DNA from: an uncultured Porphyromonas sp. | GTDB taxonomy: Bacteria > Bacteroidota > Bacteroidia > Bacteroidales > Porphyromonadaceae | Length of the DNA stretch: 64,000 nt | Assembly (NCBI GenBank): GCA_934364985.1 | Contig: CAKRMU010000005.1 | Location: forward strand, 62,001-126,000 | Direction of reading: 5' to 3' | Shown: positions 27,360 to 37,283 of the stretch, in pieces | Layout of the letters: each line of letters starts with the position of its first letter | How positions within the stretch are numbered: position 1 is the stretch's first letter | Made by a program: the position numbers and the translations under genes | The notes under the pieces: model-generated | Seen by the model: only the letters and a program-made list of their open reading frames with translations | The model's database searches: none | What the model was told of the DNA's origin: nothing

Positions 27360-29873
27360 ATGTACAAAATAACATGGGATAAGGAAACGGGAGGAGTACT
27401 GCTCCACTCTCGCATTGTGGACGGTACCTTGGGTATCTCTCCTCGTCCTGTGTTCTATGAAGAACTGGACTTGCTGGGGCTGGATAAGCTTGGGTGGACT
27501 TATCCTCATGCAAAAGAGCCCATCATGTGGGCTGTCAATAAGCAGTATTGGTATCGAGGGGTAAGACTTTTCGATGCTAAAGGTGCCAACATCTATACAA
27601 AACCTACACTGGAAATGCAGCCAGGCATAGAGCCGATGGCATTAGAGGCTGTCGACGTGAAGAAAATGCTTCAGCGCACTTCTGATTTGATGTTTGTATT
27701 AGAAAACGAAGCCATAGAGTTTATCCGCGATACCTACTTGGCATATACCAAAGTCAATAAGACCTACAACAAGGCAGATGCCAATAAACTGGACTTTGAG
27801 ACGATGGCAGAGCGGGTGGAAAAGGAGAGCAAGCAACGAATGGCTGTTGTGAAACAGGATTGCGACTCTTTCGACATCATGCCCCTAACTACGGCAGAAA
27901 AAGAGGGTAAGCGAGTGTTGCTATCCACCAAAATAGACCGCTTCATAGCAAGTTTTTCTGGAGGAAAGGACTCGCAGGTCGTGCTTGACTTGTGTACGCG
28001 TGCCATCCCACCTACTGAATTTGAGGTCATATATAGCGATACTGGCTACGAACTACCTCCTTCGTTGTCATTGTATAAAGACGTAGAAGCATACTACAAA
28101 CAAAAATTCCCTTCTCTCCGTTTCCTCACGGCACGTAACCACGAGTCAGTACTAAACTATTGGGACAAGATTGGCACACCTAGTGACAATCATCGTTGGT
28201 GTTGCTCGGTGATGAAGACAGCACCCCTATACCGAAAACTAATGGAAGGAACGGGAAGAAAACAGAAATTCTTAGCTTTTGAGGGTGTAAGAGCTGAAGA
28301 ATCTACAACTCGAAGTGAATACAATAGAATCGGAAAGGGGGTTAAGCATAAATTTGTTGTAAACGCACGTCCAATATTAAGTTGGAATACAACGGAAGTT
28401 TTTCTATATCTGTTTGAGTATGATTTGCATATAAATTCAGCATATCGTGTAGGAAAGCCTAGAGTAGGATGTCTCCTTTGTCCGTTCGGGTCTCCTTGGG
28501 ATGACATGATAGTAAACAATTGCTATTCAAGTAAATTAAAGCCTTTCTTGGATAGGATAGAATCGAATGCTATTTCAAGAAAAATTCCAAATAAAAAAGA
28601 ATATATCTCTGAAAGAAAATGGAAACTAAGAGGAAGTGGTAAATTCTCTGAGGCTAAGACCTCCGTTTCGTTTTCTTCGTCTTCCAATAAATGGCAAGCA
28701 ATAGTGAAGAGTGCAGAAAAGGAACTATTCACTTGGTTCCCAGTCATAGGGAAATATAGTATAAAGGAAAAAGAGGAATCTATCATTGGTGAATTGGAGT
28801 TCAAACACGAAATATATCATTTTGAAATTCGTTTCGTCAAGGATAAGAATGATTTTACGTTCGCTTTGTACGACAATAATAATATACAACTAAGATATTA
28901 CCTAAGACGAATTATCAATAAGACAGCGTATTGCATTAACTGTGAGGCGTGTGAGTTGGAATGCCCTACAGGTGCTCTTTCTGTTTATCCAAAAGTAAAC
29001 ATAGACAAAGACAAATGTGTGCATTGCCTTAAATGCTTGGAATATCATAATGTCGGTTGTATTGTGGCAGACTCAATGATTAAGCCAACAACAATAAATT
29101 TATCGGATATGAAAATATCAAAATATGGAACGTTTGGTATCCATCAAGAATGGGTAGACCAATATTTAACAGATACAGATTCTTTTTGGGAAAATAATTT
29201 CCTTGGCGTAAAACAAGTTCCAAGTTTTAAAGCATGGTTGAAAGACGCAGAGATTATTGATGAAAAATCAAAGCTTACACCATTTGGTGAATTATGCGTT
29301 GGAGTAAACAGAGAGAACACAATTCTATTATGGGAACTTATTTATATCAATTTGACTTATAATAGTCCATTAATGGGTTGGTTTTCTTCTTCTGTTGGTT
29401 TTAATACTGGGATAGGAAGAAAAGATTTGGACAAACTTGCTCTCGAGTATTTCCAACAGACATTCAAGGAAACGACAATTACATATGCCGTACAAGCCTT
29501 GTTGCAAACATTTAAGTATTCTCCTATTGGTAAAGATCTAAGACAGTTTGTAAGTCAAGATGCAAAAGGAACTTCTTTCCAAAGAATACCCTATAACGAT
29601 TTGAGTCCTGAGGCAGTTGCTTATTCTTTATACAAATACGCCGAGCAGAAAGAGATTAAAATGCTTAGAGTTACCGACTTGTATCGCTCTGAGGAGGTTT
29701 GTGGAGTATATCGGGAATTTGGTATAAGCAAAACGGAATTGCAAAAGAAATTGAGGTTTTTGACTTCTGACAAAAACAGAGTTCTTGTCGCAGAACTTGC
29801 AATGGGATTAGACCACATCACTTTACGTGATGATTTAAATGCTATAACCGCACTGAAAGCATTATTGGCATAA
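27360..29873 (+). CDS. brxP: BrxP: PAPS-reductase/ferredoxin protein of type 4 BREX
   Basis: 837 residues. The phosphoadenosine-phosphosulfate-reductase-like PP-loop ATPase motif FSGGKDSQ is at 199-206, followed by cysteines RWCCSVMK (near 280) and CLLCPFGSP (near 370) that could bind a metal cluster. Two 4Fe-4S ferredoxin motifs lie near 525-570: CINCEACELECP and CVHCLKCLEYHNVGC. The family is related to DndC of DNA phosphorothioation, and in type 4 BREX this gene takes the place of the methylase. That it modifies DNA is inference. It is the first gene of the operon, 38 nt before brxC. The first 900 bp are of balanced composition while the rest is markedly A+T-rich, suggesting a mosaic gene. 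Confidence 0.85.
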   Translation: MYKITWDKETGGVLLHSRIVDGTLGISPRPVFYEELDLLGLDKLGWTYPHAKEPIMWAVNKQYWYRGVRLFDAKGANIYTKPTLEMQPGIEPMALEAVDVKKMLQRTSDLMFVLENEAIEFIRDTYLAYTKVNKTYNKADANKLDFETMAERVEKESKQRMAVVKQDCDSFDIMPLTTAEKEGKRVLLSTKIDRFIASFSGGKDSQVVLDLCTRAIPPTEFEVIYSDTGYELPPSLSLYKDVEAYYKQKFPSLRFLTARNHESVLNYWDKIGTPSDNHRWCCSVMKTAPLYRKLMEGTGRKQKFLAFEGVRAEESTTRSEYNRIGKGVKHKFVVNARPILSWNTTEVFLYLFEYDLHINSAYRVGKPRVGCLLCPFGSPWDDMIVNNCYSSKLKPFLDRIESNAISRKIPNKKEYISERKWKLRGSGKFSEAKTSVSFSSSSNKWQAIVKSAEKELFTWFPVIGKYSIKEKEESIIGELEFKHEIYHFEIRFVKDKNDFTFALYDNNNIQLRYYLRRIINKTAYCINCEACELECPTGALSVYPKVNIDKDKCVHCLKCLEYHNVGCIVADSMIKPTTINLSDMKISKYGTFGIHQEWVDQYLTDTDSFWENNFLGVKQVPSFKAWLKDAEIIDEKSKLTPFGELCVGVNRENTILLWELIYINLTYNSPLMGWFSSSVGFNTGIGRKDLDKLALEYFQQTFKETTITYAVQALLQTFKYSPIGKDLRQFVSQDAKGTSFQRIPYNDLSPEAVAYSLYKYAEQKEIKMLRVTDLYRSEEVCGVYREFGISKTELQKKLRFLTSDKNRVLVAELAMGLDHITLRDDLNAITALKALLA

Positions 29874-29911
29874 TAAATTAGGGTAAACTAAAACAATCCA
29901 ATCATACGCTT

Positions 29912-32900
29912 ATGGCTACTAAGTATGGCGAAATAATAAAGCTACGTGGGGGCAAAGCCGCCTACGACATAGCAGAAGAAAAAAAGGGTGAATGGGCATC
30001 GTTCATCCCAAATGAGCAGTTCAACAACGTGTTGCGTACTGTCATAAAAAGTGTGCGTGGTAAAGACATAGACAACCACAAGAGTTTTTGGATAAATGGT
30101 ACATACGGTACAGGCAAGAGCCATGCCGTAGCAGTTATCAGCCATTTGTTGGGTGACACCATGGAAAACATACGCGAGTGGGTGGACTACGAGTATAAGG
30201 ATGCAAAGTTTGACTCACTCCGCCAAGATATCTATTCACTTCGCGAGACGAAGCGATTGCTAACGGTAAATGTGTATGGATTGGGAACAATGACACACTC
30301 TGGTGACCTTGGGTTGGTACTACAGAAGGCGGTGACGGAAACGCTCCACAAGCACAAGATAGAGATAGCCGTACCGACTGATTATGAAAACTACATTGAG
30401 CAAATACGCCAAAACCCAGAGATATGGAATCATTTGATAGACTCCCATGCTCTCCTTTCGTCTGTAGTAGCCGACAGCGAACATTTGGCAGAAAGTCTGA
30501 AGACCGGAGACCTTGGCATATTCCATCGCGTAAGCGACACGCTCCGTGAGGCACGACTCGACATACGCCTTAATAACTACAATATCAAGCAATGGCTTTG
30601 TGAGGTGCAAGATCGTTTGACCGCGTTGGGAACGTATAATGGTCTGCTGATTATTTGGGACGAGTTTACCGACGTTATGACCGATGCCATAGGTGTACCT
30701 GTATTGAAACAGTTGCAGGAGGTGGCTCAGAAGTTCATGAATGAGGAGTGCAATTCCTACCTATTCCTTATCTCGCATCCGTCTGCATTTAACGGCATAG
30801 ACCCGGAACAACTGAAGCAGACCGATGGGCGCTACCACCGCATGAAGTACAACATGGAATCGGTATCGGCATTTAAGATTATGTCGCGTAAGTTTGAAAT
30901 CATCGACGAGGTGAAACATAAGGAGATGTCTCAGAAGTTTGATGAGATGAATGAATGGTTGCTTGATACTTTTACCGTAACAAGTAACGACCCGCAGGCC
31001 ACCCGCGATGACCTCTTAAAGCTTTACCCTCTGCATCCGGGTACAGCTAATCTTGCCACTCACTATGCCACTGTGGTAGGCTCGTCCAGCCGAAGCGTAT
31101 TCGAGTTTTTGGGACAGAATGATTCTATCCGCGATTTTCTTGACAGCGAGGAACGTTTCTCGAACTGCGACACCATCACCGCAGACTATCTGTGGGATTA
31201 TGTACTGAAGGTGTTCCAAGACAATGTGACCAACTATGGAGCTGTGACCGAACGCTACAATTCTTACAAGTTGCAGGTAAGCAATGAAGGGGAGGCATAC
31301 TCCGCTGTGTTTAAAGGCATATTGTTGCTTAATGCTTTCAATAATGTGTCGGGAGAAAATAACAACGGACTTGTGACACCATCAGAAGAGAATATACACG
31401 CTCTCTTTACCGGAACACGTTATGATCAAATGGTAAACTCCATTTTGCAGTGGTTCAATGATCAAGGCATAATACAACGTGCACCGGGCGGATTATACTC
31501 AGTACAATTCTCGGCATTACCTTCAGGTGAAATAGAAGAAAAGAAGACCGAGATGCGCAATGTGCAGTATCGTTATACTGATCAGATTCTCAACTTCTCA
31601 GATGCTGCCAGCACGGCTTTTGAAAAAAAAATGATGCAACAGGTGATACGTCCGTATGGATTCAAGTTTTTCTCAGACCATCAGAACGAAGCCGTACTCA
31701 GAAGTCAAATAAAGAACGCACGAAAGGAAACCAAGACAAGTGCCATGTTCTTCGCCTTGCTTATGGCAAGGAACGACGTTGAGCTTGGCGTGCTACGCAG
31801 TTTTGCGGAGAAATGTGCCGAAGATGAGAACGACAAAGATCTAAAGAATATTGTGTACCTTGTGTTTGACGAGGTGCTCACCGATGCTAAGTATGAGCAG
31901 TTTATCGAGTATCAAGCCAACTATGCCTGTGCCAGTAGCCATGGTTTCCTTGACCAGCAGAAGGTACACCGCGACCATGCGGTGTCAATGGTCAAAGAGT
32001 GGTTGGACTCTGTGCAGCGTGGCAATGCCAATGTGTATATAAACGGACAAGAGAAACAGCCAATCTCTGTAAAACACTTGTCAAGCATTGTTAACGATCA
32101 TATTTCTCCTACTATCTTCCCCAATGGTCCTGATGCTTACGACCTATTGCGTCAGAAAACACCATCTACATTCTGGCGACAACAAAACTCAAAGGAGATT
32201 GTGCGTGTGTTCATCTTTGCGACTTCTAAGGAAGAACTAACTAAAATGAGTGCACAGATGCGCCCTATACAATATCTTGTACAAGAGTGCTTGGATGATA
32301 ATATGGAGTGGAAGGACGATGTACTAAAGAACCATCCGTTCAAGGTTGTATATGACACGGTACAAAATATCATCAAGAATGCAGACAAGAGCTTGCCGTT
32401 CAATCTTGATGATAAATTTTCTGTCCTGCAAAAACCTCCATACGGACTTTATAGTAGCTACGCTTCTATGGCGATGATGGCTTTTGCCTTGAAGCCTTGG
32501 GCAAATAAGATATTCGACATGCAAGGCAAACCACGCGACAAGAATGCATTGATAGACGATATCGCATTGTTATTCAAGGTCTGGGATGACAAGAACAAGA
32601 AATCAAACAATAAACTATACTTCAAGTTTCAAACTCCAGAGGAAGGCAAACTATGCAAAGAACTCATATCTCTTTTCAAACTGAACAGCAAAAACAATGA
32701 CTATTCGGATGTGACCAGTCTGAAAGATGCCCGCTACGCCATTACATCAGAGTTTCTTGGCAAGAAAGGATATCCACTATGGACTGTGAAGTACGCCTCG
32801 GAAGCTGCTTTTGCCAGTTTGCCAGTCAAGCAGATCATTACGGATGAAGAGTGCAGACTGATAGACAATATAGTCACCATCTGTATGGAGCGTGACCTGA

Positions 32901-33403
32901 GAAATCCAGCGTTGGTAAAGGAAACAATAAACCTCATCTCAGAACTAAGGTTCGAGATGAAGAACATACTTAATGTGGATGCCGCGTTCTCTGACGGCTT
33001 CAAAAATTATCTAATGCAGCTTGAACACACCTACATCCAAGAAGATGAAGTGGATGAAGTGAAGCACTTCATCGAGCAAAATCTGCAATCAACAGTAGGT
33101 TATTGGACAGAAGAAGAGGTGGAGAAAAAGGCACTGCAATGGATTTCTGAAAGGAACTCACCAGAAAACGGTCAGCAAAAAACAAATGGCAGTGGTTGGC
33201 AACAAAATAACGACATTGTTTCCGAGCCTCCTGCCAATAATACTGCTCAAACATCTCATACGGATTCTAACCTACTGGACGAGAAACGATATCAAGCAAA
33301 AAAACACATTGCAAGCATTGTCTCTATTGACGATGCCAAGGCACTACTGACTAAACTTTGTGACGAAGGTGATGAGTGGTTGTTAGACCAGATAAATGGT
33401 TAA
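29912..33403 (+). CDS. brxC: BREX P-loop ATPase, BrxC/PglY-like
   Basis: 1163 residues, large AAA-type ATPase present in every BREX system. The Walker A motif INGTYGTGKSH is at 61-71 and a Walker B-like LLIIWDEFTD near 245. A helical region with SHPSAFNGIDPEQLKQ and YPLHPGTANLATHYATVVGSSSRSVFEFL follows, a pattern typical of BrxC-type proteins. The C-terminal 150 residues are charged and low-complexity (ENGQQKTNGSGWQQNN). In type 4 systems it is called brxC4 by some authors. The stop overlaps the pglZ start by 8 nt. Confidence 0.85.
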   Translation: MATKYGEIIKLRGGKAAYDIAEEKKGEWASFIPNEQFNNVLRTVIKSVRGKDIDNHKSFWINGTYGTGKSHAVAVISHLLGDTMENIREWVDYEYKDAKFDSLRQDIYSLRETKRLLTVNVYGLGTMTHSGDLGLVLQKAVTETLHKHKIEIAVPTDYENYIEQIRQNPEIWNHLIDSHALLSSVVADSEHLAESLKTGDLGIFHRVSDTLREARLDIRLNNYNIKQWLCEVQDRLTALGTYNGLLIIWDEFTDVMTDAIGVPVLKQLQEVAQKFMNEECNSYLFLISHPSAFNGIDPEQLKQTDGRYHRMKYNMESVSAFKIMSRKFEIIDEVKHKEMSQKFDEMNEWLLDTFTVTSNDPQATRDDLLKLYPLHPGTANLATHYATVVGSSSRSVFEFLGQNDSIRDFLDSEERFSNCDTITADYLWDYVLKVFQDNVTNYGAVTERYNSYKLQVSNEGEAYSAVFKGILLLNAFNNVSGENNNGLVTPSEENIHALFTGTRYDQMVNSILQWFNDQGIIQRAPGGLYSVQFSALPSGEIEEKKTEMRNVQYRYTDQILNFSDAASTAFEKKMMQQVIRPYGFKFFSDHQNEAVLRSQIKNARKETKTSAMFFALLMARNDVELGVLRSFAEKCAEDENDKDLKNIVYLVFDEVLTDAKYEQFIEYQANYACASSHGFLDQQKVHRDHAVSMVKEWLDSVQRGNANVYINGQEKQPISVKHLSSIVNDHISPTIFPNGPDAYDLLRQKTPSTFWRQQNSKEIVRVFIFATSKEELTKMSAQMRPIQYLVQECLDDNMEWKDDVLKNHPFKVVYDTVQNIIKNADKSLPFNLDDKFSVLQKPPYGLYSSYASMAMMAFALKPWANKIFDMQGKPRDKNALIDDIALLFKVWDDKNKKSNNKLYFKFQTPEEGKLCKELISLFKLNSKNNDYSDVTSLKDARYAITSEFLGKKGYPLWTVKYASEAAFASLPVKQIITDEECRLIDNIVTICMERDLRNPALVKETINLISELRFEMKNILNVDAAFSDGFKNYLMQLEHTYIQEDEVDEVKHFIEQNLQSTVGYWTEEEVEKKALQWISERNSPENGQQKTNGSGWQQNNDIVSEPPANNTAQTSHTDSNLLDEKRYQAKKHIASIVSIDDAKALLTKLCDEGDEWLLDQING

Positions 33404-35816
33404 GTCTATGTATAAGGAATTTACCTCATTGGAAGATCTTTATCAAGAGATAGAGACCGACAAACATTGGACGGGGGCGGAGAGCGTTCACCGCAATCGC
33501 TATCCTATACGTTTTATTTTGTTTGAGAATTTCGCCGACTGTAGCGACTTCGTGCAAGTCTGCCAAGACGATAGTGCATATGTGGAAAGCATTGAAAAAT
33601 GGATGAAAGACGGACTGGACGACAAACTTATCACCTATTCGCAACTTGCCACACGTATCAAGTCTTACATTAAAAGCCGGTCCGCAAATGATTTCGTCAT
33701 CGCACCAATTTCAGAGATAATAAGATTCTACAATGATAAAGAGTTTGATTCCTTACTGAAGACAATACGTCATATTGAGGCACCTGAAGAAGCTCAGCTC
33801 GGTCAACGGCGTATATACGTGCCTGTCATCGGCATGCAGAGTAAAGTGAGCAAACTTAAGGAAGACCCCGATATCCATATTTGGGAATACCAGTCTAAAA
33901 TAAAGTATGACAGCTACCAACTTATCCTTACGGAGGGAACTACATATGGTGTAAAAGGTATAGAAGAACGATATACACTATGCAAAGATCTACGCCATTG
34001 GATTGCCCTTTGGAAAAATGTGGGTGCCAAGATAAAGCCACAGATTATTTGTACATCAAAGTGTATTTTCGCTAATAGCAATAATGCACAGCCAGACAAT
34101 GCCTTCAAATATACGATTTGCAACAATGCGTTTGATTTTTTAAGCAAGGGACTCTGTATCGATTTTGGCAAATTGAATGCAAGAAAAGAAGATATGCCGC
34201 ATTGGGAAGAATTAGCTTCCAATATTGATGTGGCAGATTTTAATTTTGACGCTTTTGTCAATCAGCGGTTCAATACATCAAGTCTGAATGAAGAGAATGC
34301 CTTTGTGCAGACATGGTTTGAATATAAGGATGAGTTTTCACGTTGGTTGATGAAAACTTATTTTGTATGGAAAACAGAGGAAAGCAATTATCTCATTAGG
34401 GTCTTGGAGAATGTTACCTCTTTGAGTTCGCCAGATTTGTTCTCACAAATAGCTACTCATATCTTTGAAGAGCCTCTTGATGAAGTCAGTATTAACCAAC
34501 GTTTGGCTCTGCTTAGAGAAGCAAAAAGACAACACGTGCAGATAACGGAATCGGCAGAACAAAAGGTTAAGAAAAAATTAGAGGCAATGGCTGAAGATCC
34601 GGAACGCGGTCCTTTGTTTGCGATGAAATATATGTCACCACTCACTCTATCGGAACAATGTCTTATGATACAATGGGTAGGTGAAGGAAAGATAGAAAAG
34701 AATTGCATTAAGGTTCTTTTCCCCGAATTGTATGCCTACTTGTTACCTTCAAGTGTACAAACAGAGAAGAATAATGGTTGGATAAATGAATATTTCCAGG
34801 AATATTGTCTCTCAAAGATTAGAAATAGCAAAAGTGATAATTTGACAAGTAAGCTAAAAGAACTTAATGCCTCACAAGTCTGTTTTGAGGCATGGCACAA
34901 TGGCTTCAAGACAATGAAAACATTCTTGCACAACAGACAGGACATTGACATTTACTATTGGATAGATGGGCTTGGTGTTGACTGGATTCCATTCATAACG
35001 CAAGTTGTTGAAAAACATAAGGGAGACGGAGTATTCTTGAATGAAATATATGTCGCCACTTCAGAATTGCCTACTATCACATCTGTAAACAAGATAAAAT
35101 TGGACGAGATATCAGATGGCAAACTGGAGAAAATCGGAGATATAGACGAATACGCACATAAACAAAAAAACTACCCAGCATATCTGATAGACGAATTTCA
35201 AACTATAGAATCCGCTATTTCAAAAGTACTTTCGCAGTACAATGGCAAAAAGATAGCATTTGTCTCTGATCATGGGATTAGCTATATGGCACAGTTCGGT
35301 ACAGGACTGAAGCTTGCTGGTGTGGAGACAAATCATGCTGGGCGTTGTGGGCAATGGCTCAAGGGCTCTGCTCCGACAGACAATAACTATATTGTTTTGG
35401 ACGATGGCCATACTTTGTGCTCTTTAAACAATAATTCTCTCTCTGCCAAAACGCCAATGGGACAGGGTGCACATGGCGGTGCAACACCCGAAGAGGTACT
35501 TGTACCCATTATAATTGTTTCCAACAAAAAGAATGCAAATGTATATTCAGCAAAATTACAGACAAATGAGATCGTGGCAAGCAATCCTATAGTTAGATAT
35601 ACGATAAATGGACTCAGCAGCATAGACACACCCAATGTAACATACAATGGCGTTGACTATGCACTTCATAATATGGGTGGTGATGTTTATGAGAGCGAGC
35701 GGTTGAGTCTTGTCAATACTTCAACAAGAATAATTCTACATATTGGAGACTTTGAGCAAACCGACAATCTGAGCGTCAACACTGGTGTCCAAGAAGACGA
35801 TTTATTTGTATTTTAA
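33396..35816 (+). CDS. pglZ: BREX PglZ-domain protein
   Basis: 806 residues. The hallmark protein of BREX, an alkaline-phosphatase-fold domain. Metal-site motifs are visible: YYWIDGLGVDW near 520, IAFVSDHGISYMAQFG near 620, and QGAHGGATPEEVLVP near 690. The N-terminal 480 residues are specific to this BREX type and the C-terminal 90 form a beta-rich tail. The start at 33396 overlaps brxC by 8 nt; an ATG four codons later (33408) would avoid most of the overlap and is equally possible. brxL follows after 3 nt, so the operon is tight. Confidence 0.87.
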   Translation: MVKSMYKEFTSLEDLYQEIETDKHWTGAESVHRNRYPIRFILFENFADCSDFVQVCQDDSAYVESIEKWMKDGLDDKLITYSQLATRIKSYIKSRSANDFVIAPISEIIRFYNDKEFDSLLKTIRHIEAPEEAQLGQRRIYVPVIGMQSKVSKLKEDPDIHIWEYQSKIKYDSYQLILTEGTTYGVKGIEERYTLCKDLRHWIALWKNVGAKIKPQIICTSKCIFANSNNAQPDNAFKYTICNNAFDFLSKGLCIDFGKLNARKEDMPHWEELASNIDVADFNFDAFVNQRFNTSSLNEENAFVQTWFEYKDEFSRWLMKTYFVWKTEESNYLIRVLENVTSLSSPDLFSQIATHIFEEPLDEVSINQRLALLREAKRQHVQITESAEQKVKKKLEAMAEDPERGPLFAMKYMSPLTLSEQCLMIQWVGEGKIEKNCIKVLFPELYAYLLPSSVQTEKNNGWINEYFQEYCLSKIRNSKSDNLTSKLKELNASQVCFEAWHNGFKTMKTFLHNRQDIDIYYWIDGLGVDWIPFITQVVEKHKGDGVFLNEIYVATSELPTITSVNKIKLDEISDGKLEKIGDIDEYAHKQKNYPAYLIDEFQTIESAISKVLSQYNGKKIAFVSDHGISYMAQFGTGLKLAGVETNHAGRCGQWLKGSAPTDNNYIVLDDGHTLCSLNNNSLSAKTPMGQGAHGGATPEEVLVPIIIVSNKKNANVYSAKLQTNEIVASNPIVRYTINGLSSIDTPNVTYNGVDYALHNMGGDVYESERLSLVNTSTRIILHIGDFEQTDNLSVNTGVQEDDLFVF

Positions 35817-35819
35817 ATT

Positions 35820-37283
35820 ATGCAAGCAACTACCACACAAAAGATTCGTGAGCAGTTCTCCTCAATGGCTATATATAAAGACTCTGCATCAACCAACAGC
35901 TTGTTTGCCGGGCGAAACCTTCCGTCATTTGTAAAAGACTTTATTCTAAAACGGTTTATTGGTGCGGATGGATCTATCAATCGTACAGAGTTGACAAACT
36001 TCCTTAATATAGTAATACCGCAAAAACAAACAGAAGTAAAAGACCGTTTGGCTTCGGGTGAGGAAGTGACCTTGCTCACTCGTTTCATCATCTACATAGA
36101 CTTGGTGAAAGGTGTACGCAGGTTCGGAATCCCAGACCTTGGCATCAAAAAAAATGAAGGACAAATACCTGAGTACGTTTACAAGAATCATCAAGGTGAG
36201 CTCGTGGATGGTGAGAAATGGGGAATCATTAAACTATCTGTTCTTTCAGATGAAGACGGGAAGAAAAATCATGTTGAGATGGTTGACTACAAGCCATTCA
36301 AGCCTTACCGAAGTGTTGATATCGATTACTTGCGAAACGCCCGTACTGCATTCTCTAATAGTGAATGGATAGATGTGTTGCTGTCATCCATGGAATATGA
36401 AGCTGACGGCTTTGAGACTATGACGCAAAAGATGGAATTCTTGACACGCCTTCTTATCTTTGTCGAACCTCGACTAAATGTAATAGAGCTTGCTCCAAAA
36501 GGGACAGGTAAGTCATTCGTATTTGGGAATCTCTCTAAGTATGGATGGTTGGTGAGTGGCGGTAAGGTTACCCGTGCCAAACTTTTCTATGATAAAGCCA
36601 AACAGCAGAATGGCATCATCAAGAATCATGATTTTATTGCCTTTGATGAGATTCAGACCATACTTTTCCAAGAACCAGCAGAGATTCAAGCCGCTCTCAA
36701 ATCGTATTTGGAGTCAGGAAAAACAACGATAGACAACTACGAGTTCAGTTCAGAGTGTGGGCTTATGATAATGGGTAATATACCTCTTAACGAACAGCGT
36801 CACCCTTTGAGTTCCCATTACTTTGATGCTTTACCACAGTCATTTCGTGAATCAGCTTTGCTTGATCGCTTTCATTGTTTTATTGAAGGATGGCACTTAC
36901 CTCGTATAAACAAGGGGATCATTTATAACGGCTGGACGCTTAATATGGAATATTTCTCAGAAATACTTCATTCCCTCCGCACGCAAAACATCTATGGGTT
37001 GCTATTTGATGAATTGGTGGGATACGACAAAAATGCAGACACCAGAGATTTCAATGCAGTGAAGCGCATAGCAGTAGCATATATGAAGCTGTTGTTCCCT
37101 CATTGGACTCATGTTGAAGATGTAAATATTGATGATTTCGATACATACTGCTTACAACCAGCCATTCGTCGACGTGGCATTATAAAAGAGCAGTGCCATT
37201 ATATTGATGTTGAATTTAGAACCATTATGCCTAATTTTTGGATAAAGACAAACATACAGAATAACAACAGCGAAAGCGTATGA
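35820..37283 (+). CDS. brxL: BrxL, short form (AAA+ ATPase of BREX)
   Basis: 487 residues. The Walker A motif ELAPKGTGKSFVFGNLS is near residue 222-238 with the BrxL-typical GWLVSGGKVTRAKLFYD next to it, Walker B FIAFDEIQT near 272, and a sensor region MIMGNIPLNEQRHP near 315. Compared with the roughly 680-residue type 1 BrxL, the C-terminal Lon-like peptidase part is not recognisable: no PKDGPSAG-type serine motif is seen. BrxL forms DNA-binding ring complexes in systems that have been studied. It is the last gene of the operon. I see no terminator in the following 300 nt on the plus strand other than the bidirectional hairpin at 37597. Confidence 0.85.
   Translation: MQATTTQKIREQFSSMAIYKDSASTNSLFAGRNLPSFVKDFILKRFIGADGSINRTELTNFLNIVIPQKQTEVKDRLASGEEVTLLTRFIIYIDLVKGVRRFGIPDLGIKKNEGQIPEYVYKNHQGELVDGEKWGIIKLSVLSDEDGKKNHVEMVDYKPFKPYRSVDIDYLRNARTAFSNSEWIDVLLSSMEYEADGFETMTQKMEFLTRLLIFVEPRLNVIELAPKGTGKSFVFGNLSKYGWLVSGGKVTRAKLFYDKAKQQNGIIKNHDFIAFDEIQTILFQEPAEIQAALKSYLESGKTTIDNYEFSSECGLMIMGNIPLNEQRHPLSSHYFDALPQSFRESALLDRFHCFIEGWHLPRINKGIIYNGWTLNMEYFSEILHSLRTQNIYGLLFDELVGYDKNADTRDFNAVKRIAVAYMKLLFPHWTHVEDVNIDDFDTYCLQPAIRRRGIIKEQCHYIDVEFRTIMPNFWIKTNIQNNNSESV

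Noticed and set aside
27360-37283. Dnd/phosphorothioation or Ssp/Pbe system as alternative reading of the PAPS-reductase gene cluster
   Set aside because: The PglZ domain, BrxC-like ATPase and BrxL are BREX hallmarks, and no DndA/B/D/E- or SspB/D-like gene is present.
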